Below are positions 59,681 through 64,000 of a stretch of 64,000 bases of DNA, one piece after another. The position numbers and the translations under genes are program-made. How positions within the stretch are numbered: position 1 is the stretch's first letter; the number at the start of each line of letters is the position of its first letter. Source of the stretch: Gammaproteobacteria bacterium (GTDB lineage Bacteria; Pseudomonadota; Gammaproteobacteria; Ga0077536); contig JADLGE010000004.1 in NCBI GenBank assembly GCA_020849475.1, positions 60,267-124,266 on the forward strand, given 5' to 3'. Below the pieces are notes generated by a model that made no database searches, was not told the DNA's origin, and saw nothing but the letters and a program-made list of their open reading frames with translations.

Positions 59681-60337
59681 ATGGGGCGCAGACCGCATTC
59701 AGCGCGCGTGGGCAGGGCGGAAATCGCCAACCACGCCGCGCGTCTGCTGGTCGACGGCGGCGTCATCGATTTCGACAGTGCGCGGCGTAAAGCCCAGCGC
59801 GAGCTCGGCGCCGAACAAAGCCGCGATCTGCCCGACAATCTCGAACTGCACCGCGCCGTCATCGATTACCTGCGGCTCTTCCATGGCGCGCGCCACGCCG
59901 AGCGCATCGCCCATCTGCGCAACGTGGCCCACAAGGCGCTGCGCCTGCTGGCGCCGTTTCAGGCGGTGCTGGTGGGGCCGGTGCTGTACGGCACGGCCTG
60001 CGAGTTCACGCCCGTCAGCCTGCATCTGCGCAGCGATGAATTCGAGGCGGTCACGCGTTTCCTGCTCGAGCGCCGCATGAGTTACGAGCTGGATGAAACG
60101 CAATTGCGCGTGTCCGGCCTGGCCGCGCCGCAACGGCTGCCGCAGATCCTGCTCTCGCTCTACGACGAGGCTTTCGAACTGACCGTGCTGCCGGCGCACA
60201 ACAGCCGTCAGCCGCTGAGCGCCATCGATGGTCGACCCATGCAGCGCGCCGATGTGGCGACGCTCGATGCGCTGCTGGACAGCGGCGAGGTGTTTGTCGG
60301 CGACTTCGCCACGCCTGTCGCGCCCCATCCGCTCTGA
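59681..60337 (+). CDS. Conserved protein of unknown function between ponA and priA
   Basis: This 218-residue soluble protein has no signal or membrane segment. The N-terminal half is helical and basic (FDSARRKAQRELGAEQ, then LELHRAVIDYLRLFHG). The middle reads LVGPVLYGTACEFTPVSLHLRSDE, and the end has SAIDGRPMQRADVATLDALLD. I recall similar proteins in other gammaproteobacteria, and the GPVLxGTA plus SLHL pattern is loosely like a nucleotidyltransferase fold, but catalytic acidic residues are not evident. It lies 14 bases after mrcA and 11 before priA, hinting at shared transcription. No function is proposed. Confidence 0.7.
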   Translation: MGRRPHSARVGRAEIANHAARLLVDGGVIDFDSARRKAQRELGAEQSRDLPDNLELHRAVIDYLRLFHGARHAERIAHLRNVAHKALRLLAPFQAVLVGPVLYGTACEFTPVSLHLRSDEFEAVTRFLLERRMSYELDETQLRVSGLAAPQRLPQILLSLYDEAFELTVLPAHNSRQPLSAIDGRPMQRADVATLDALLDSGEVFVGDFATPVAPHPL

Positions 60338-60348
60338 ATCCGCGCGCC

Positions 60349-62532
60349 GTGGATATCGTCAGCGTTGCGCTGTTCACGCCCCTGCGGCGCGTGTTCGATT
60401 ACCTCCTGCCGGAATCATTGAACGCCCATCCACCGCGGCCCGGGCAGCGCGTGATGGTGCCCTTCGGTCGCGCCTGCCGCATCGGCATCGCGCTCGAGCG
60501 CAAAGCCGGCAGCGATATCGAGCACTCACGCCTGAAGCCCGTCGAAGCGGTGCTCGATGCCGCGCCGGTCTTCGATGAGGAAGCTTTGGCGCTGGCGCAG
60601 TGGGCGGCGGCCTACTATCAGCATCCCCTGGGCGACGTGCTCGGCAACATGCTGCCGGTGTGGCTGCGCCGCCATCGCGATCTGCCCGTGGTGCCGACCA
60701 GCCGCTGGGCGTTGACGGCAGACGGCGTGACGGCCCTCGCACAAGGCAGCGTGCGCGCGGCGCGACAGCGCGAGGTGCTGGAGAAATTCGCGGCCGCTGC
60801 CGGCGGCGCAGCGCTGTTCGCGGACGCGGACTTTGCGTGGCGCTCGGTCATCAAGCGCCTCGTCGCGCTTGGCCTGCTGGCGCCCTCTGAGCCCGCGCCG
60901 ACGCGGGTCGTCGAGGGCGCTGCCCTGGAGCTCAATTCCGAACAGCAAATCGCGGCGCAGGCCATCATCGCCGCCGCCGATGAATTTCGCGCGGTGCTGC
61001 TGCAAGGCGTGACCGGCAGCGGCAAGACCGAGGTCTACCTGGCCGCCATCAGCCATTGTCTGGCGCGCGCGCGCCAGGCGCTGGTGCTGGTGCCGGAGAT
61101 CGCGTTGACCGAACAACTCGTCGCGCGTTTTCGGCGTCGTTTCGGCAGCGCGGTCGGGGTGCTGCATTCGGGCTTGGGCGAACGTGAGCGCATGCTGACC
61201 TGGAGTGCTTGCGCATCCGGCGAGGTTCGCATTTTGATCGGGACGCGTTCGGCGGTGTGGGCACGTTTGCCGCAACTCGGTCTCATCGTCGTCGATGAGG
61301 AGCACGACCCGTCCTACAAGCAGCAGGACGGCTTCCGCTATTCGGCGCGCGACATCGCGCTGGTGCGCGCGCAGAACAGCCATGTGCCGGTGGTGCTCGG
61401 CTCGGCGACACCGTCACTCGAATCACTGGCCAATGTCGAGCGCGGCAAATACCTGCGCACCGAGCTGCGCTCGCGCGCCGGCAGCGCGCCCATGCCGGTC
61501 ATCGAATGCCTGGACGTGCGCGGCCTGGAACTGCAGGCCGGCATGAGTGCGCAGCTGCTGACAGCTATCGGCGACTGCCTCAAGCGCGGCGAACAGGTCA
61601 TGCTGTTCCTCAACCGGCGCGGCTACTCGCCCTTGCTGATTTGCCGCCACTGCGGTGAGCCCAAGCGTTGCGACCGCTGTGATGCCTTTCTGGTCTACCA
61701 CAAAGGCGCCGACGCCGCGCGTTGCCATCATTGCGACCGACAATGGTCGCGCCAGGCCGGCGCGCGGTGCTGCGAGGCGCCGGAAATCGCCCTGATGGGG
61801 CTTGGCACCGAAAAACTCGAGGAAGCGGTGGCGGAGTTGTTTCCGAGCGCGCGGGTGTGTCGTATCGATCGCGACACAGTGCGACGCAAGGAGGCCCTGC
61901 GCGAAATGCTCGAGGCCATCAACGCGCGCGAAGTCGACATCATCATCGGCACGCAGATGCTGGCCAAGGGCCTCGATTTTTCGGCCGTCACCCTGGTCGG
62001 TGTGGTCGATGCCGACAGCCGGCTCTATTCGCTGGATTTCAGGGCAGAGGAGCGGCTGGCGCAGTTGCTCATCCAGGTCTCGGGTCGCGCCGGTCGTGCG
62101 AATCTGCCGGGCCGCGTGATGGTGCAGACCCATCAGCCCCACCACCCGGTGCTCCGCCAGATCATCGACGAAGGCTACGAAGCCTATGCCGCGACCGCGC
62201 TCGCGCAGCGCCGTGAAGCGGCCTTGCCGCCCTATGGCGCGATGGCGATTTTGCGCGCCGAGTCGTCGACGCCCAGCGCCGCGTTGAAATTTCTTGGCGA
62301 CGTGCGTCGACTGCTGCTGGCCGAGGCGCCGGCCGAGCTCGATTTGAGCTATCCGCTGCCGGCCATGATGGAGCGCCGCGCCGGCCGCTACCGCGCGCTG
62401 ATGGTGATGCGCGCGGCGCAGCGTATCGACATAGGACGCCTGTTGCGCGTGGCCTTGCCGGCCTTGGACGAGATGGCCGGCAAGGCACGCGTACGACCGG
62501 CCATCGACATCGATCCGCAGGACACGCTGTAA
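60349..62532 (+). CDS. priA: Primosomal replication helicase PriA
   Basis: PriA recognises stalled forks and reloads the replisome. The 727-residue protein has an N-terminal 3'-DNA-binding domain, Walker A GVTGSGKT (220-227), a DEEH box in LIVVDEEHD, and a zinc region. Cysteines C432, C435, C441, C444, C459 and C462 are in place, but the last pair, normally CxxC, is adjacent C474-C475. The later GTQMLAKGLDFSAVTLVG and QVSGRAGR motifs fit helicase domain 2. The start codon is GTG, followed by the family start DIVSVALFTPLRRVFDY. Confidence 0.95.
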   Translation: MDIVSVALFTPLRRVFDYLLPESLNAHPPRPGQRVMVPFGRACRIGIALERKAGSDIEHSRLKPVEAVLDAAPVFDEEALALAQWAAAYYQHPLGDVLGNMLPVWLRRHRDLPVVPTSRWALTADGVTALAQGSVRAARQREVLEKFAAAAGGAALFADADFAWRSVIKRLVALGLLAPSEPAPTRVVEGAALELNSEQQIAAQAIIAAADEFRAVLLQGVTGSGKTEVYLAAISHCLARARQALVLVPEIALTEQLVARFRRRFGSAVGVLHSGLGERERMLTWSACASGEVRILIGTRSAVWARLPQLGLIVVDEEHDPSYKQQDGFRYSARDIALVRAQNSHVPVVLGSATPSLESLANVERGKYLRTELRSRAGSAPMPVIECLDVRGLELQAGMSAQLLTAIGDCLKRGEQVMLFLNRRGYSPLLICRHCGEPKRCDRCDAFLVYHKGADAARCHHCDRQWSRQAGARCCEAPEIALMGLGTEKLEEAVAELFPSARVCRIDRDTVRRKEALREMLEAINAREVDIIIGTQMLAKGLDFSAVTLVGVVDADSRLYSLDFRAEERLAQLLIQVSGRAGRANLPGRVMVQTHQPHHPVLRQIIDEGYEAYAATALAQRREAALPPYGAMAILRAESSTPSAALKFLGDVRRLLLAEAPAELDLSYPLPAMMERRAGRYRALMVMRAAQRIDIGRLLRVALPALDEMAGKARVRPAIDIDPQDTL

Positions 62533-62618
62533 GCGTCAGCCGCGCGCTTCACGTCGCGCGCGCGCGGCGGAGCGGATAGAATCCGCGCTTCCACCCCGGG
62601 CATCCCCGAGAAAAGACT

Positions 62619-64000
62619 TTGAAAGCACTTCTGCGTACGGCCATCGAAGGCGTCATGGAACGCCTGCGCCAGGCCGGCACCCTGGCGGACGCCGCCATAC
62701 CCGAATACCAGATTGAAACGCCCAAGCTCGAAGCCCATGGCGACTTCAGCACCAATGTCGCGATGTTGCTGGCCAAGGCCAACCGGCGTGCGCCGCGTGA
62801 GCTGGCCAATGAACTCGCCGCGGCCTTGGCCGCCTTGCCGTTGTTCAGTCGCGTGGAAGTCGCAGGGCCGGGCTTCATCAATTTCGTGCTGGCCGAAGAC
62901 GTGGTGTTCGATGTCGTGCGCGAAGTGCATGAGGCGGGCGCCGCCTATGGCCGCAACGACAGCGGCGCCGGCCGCCGTGTGCAGGTCGAGTTCGTGTCGG
63001 CCAATCCCACCGGGCCTTTGCATATCGGCCATGGCCGCGGCGCGGCGGTCGGTTCGGTGCTTGCCAATCTGCTCGCCGCCAGCGGCTACCAGGTTGAACG
63101 CGAGTACTACGTCAACGATGCCGGCCGCCAGATGGACATCCTCGCGCTCAGCGTGTGGCTGCGCTATCTGCAATCGTATCAATTGGACGTGCCGTTTCCG
63201 GCCCAGGCCTATCGCGGCGCCTACATCGAAGACATCGCGCGCGCGCTGCGTGAGCGCGATGGCGATGCGCTCAAGCGCGCCGCCGACAGCGTGCCGCCGG
63301 CCAGCGCCAGCAGCGACGATGAACGCCATCTCGACGACGCCATCGCCGCCGCGCGAGCGGCGCTCGGCACGCCGACTTTCGACGCCATGCGTGATTTCGC
63401 CAAGGACGTCATCCTCGCTGAAATCGCCGACGATCTGCGCGCCTTCGGTGTCGAGTTCGATTGCTGGTATTCAGAGGCATCTCTCAATCGCAACGGCGCC
63501 ATCGACACCGCCATCGGCGAACTCGTCGAAGCCGGCTTCATCTATGAAGCCGCGGGCGCCCAGTGGTTTCGCTCCACCGACTTCGGCGATGAAAAAGACC
63601 GCGTGGTGGTGCGCGACAACGGCTTGAAAACCTATTTCGCTTCCGACATCGCTTATCACCGCGAAAAATTCGTGCGTGGCTTCGAACGCGTGGTCAACAT
63701 CTGGGGCGCCGATCATCACGGCTATATCCCGCGCGTGCGCGCGGCCTTGAAGGCGCTCAATCTCGACGACAGCAAGCTCGACGTGGTGCTGGTGCAGTTC
63801 GCGGCGCTGGTGCGTGGCGGTGAGAAGGTGGCGATGTCGACGCGCGCCGGTGAGTTCGTCACCCTCAAGCACCTGATCGATGAAGTGGGTGTCGACGCGG
63901 CGCGGTATTTCTACGTGATGCGTCGCTCCGATCAGCATCTCGAATTCGATCTCTCGCTGGCGACCTCGCAAAGCAACGACAACCCGGTCTATTACGTGCA
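62619..64000 (+). CDS. argS: Arginyl-tRNA synthetase, 3'-truncated by window edge
   Basis: This class I synthetase charges tRNA-Arg. About 460 residues are visible: the ArgS N-terminal domain, the HIGH motif in NPTGPLHIGHGRG, VEREYYVNDAGRQMD, and the degenerate KMSKS loop VAMSTRAGEF. The anticodon-binding domain continues past the window. The start is TTG at 62619 (LKALLRTAIEGVMERL), with GAGAAAAG just upstream; an ATG 12 codons later would cut into the conserved N-terminus. priA-argS is a conserved pair. Confidence 0.95.
   Translation, partial: MKALLRTAIEGVMERLRQAGTLADAAIPEYQIETPKLEAHGDFSTNVAMLLAKANRRAPRELANELAAALAALPLFSRVEVAGPGFINFVLAEDVVFDVVREVHEAGAAYGRNDSGAGRRVQVEFVSANPTGPLHIGHGRGAAVGSVLANLLAASGYQVEREYYVNDAGRQMDILALSVWLRYLQSYQLDVPFPAQAYRGAYIEDIARALRERDGDALKRAADSVPPASASSDDERHLDDAIAAARAALGTPTFDAMRDFAKDVILAEIADDLRAFGVEFDCWYSEASLNRNGAIDTAIGELVEAGFIYEAAGAQWFRSTDFGDEKDRVVVRDNGLKTYFASDIAYHREKFVRGFERVVNIWGADHHGYIPRVRAALKALNLDDSKLDVVLVQFAALVRGGEKVAMSTRAGEFVTLKHLIDEVGVDAARYFYVMRRSDQHLEFDLSLATSQSNDNPVYYV

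Overview
This is a gene-dense, GC-rich chromosomal window from a non-enteric gammaproteobacterium; genus and family cannot be read from it. The conserved blocks point to the class: ndk-rlmN-pilW-rodZ-hisS-yfgM-bamB-der, a suf operon led by an IscR-type regulator, pepA-holC-valS opposite lptG, pcnB-folK-panC followed by miaB-phoH-ybeY-ybeX-lnt, and pilMNOPQ-aroK-aroB-damX-gltBD-hemE beside ponA-priA-argS. The last block follows a Pseudomonas-like chromosomal order. Most neighbours on one strand touch or overlap by 1-4 bases, which suggests translational coupling. No gap reaches 300 bases, and I see no insertion sequence, prophage or CRISPR array.

Layout. 1-1359: end of bamC and an MBL-fold hydrolase (+). 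1433-3067: a Baeyer-Villiger monooxygenase (+), an accessory gene, followed by a REP-like palindrome. 3130-11037: the der to ndk block (all -), covering ribosome assembly, outer-membrane assembly, tRNA charging, cell shape, type IV pili and RNA methylation. 11196-18266: Fe-S cluster assembly (sufR-sufA-sufB-sufC-sufD-sufS-sufT) and cysE (-); the promoter carries a near-consensus type 1 IscR site. 18361-25298: DUF2970 (+), valS-holC-pepA (-), lptG (+), RDD protein (-). 25353-26525: alpha/beta hydrolase (+) running into a tRNA-Glu gene (-). 26696-34826: pcnB to lnt (+).

34819-39904 is an accessory three-gene module (-) wedged between lnt and hemE. It encodes a TPR plus beta-barrel outer-membrane protein resembling Slam/type XI secretion translocons, a secreted FecR-domain protein with a 19-proline hinge and a TbpB-like C-terminal domain, and a TPR-containing GT41 (OGT-like) glycosyltransferase. 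I read it as a possible secretion and glycosylation system for a non-lipidated surface protein. This is the best candidate here for something undescribed.

40081-47189: hemE, gltD, gltB (-). 47340-51840: damX-like, dgt, aroB, aroK (-). 51953-56988: pilQPONM (-), with a clear terminator after pilQ. 57183-64000: ponA, an unknown conserved protein, priA and the start of argS (+).

Several conserved operons lack one expected member: ispG between rodZ and hisS, lptF before lptG, panB between folK and panC, and sufE in the suf operon. ValS has an in-frame 102-104 residue N-terminal extension that a single base in an A5 tract would turn into a separate small gene.
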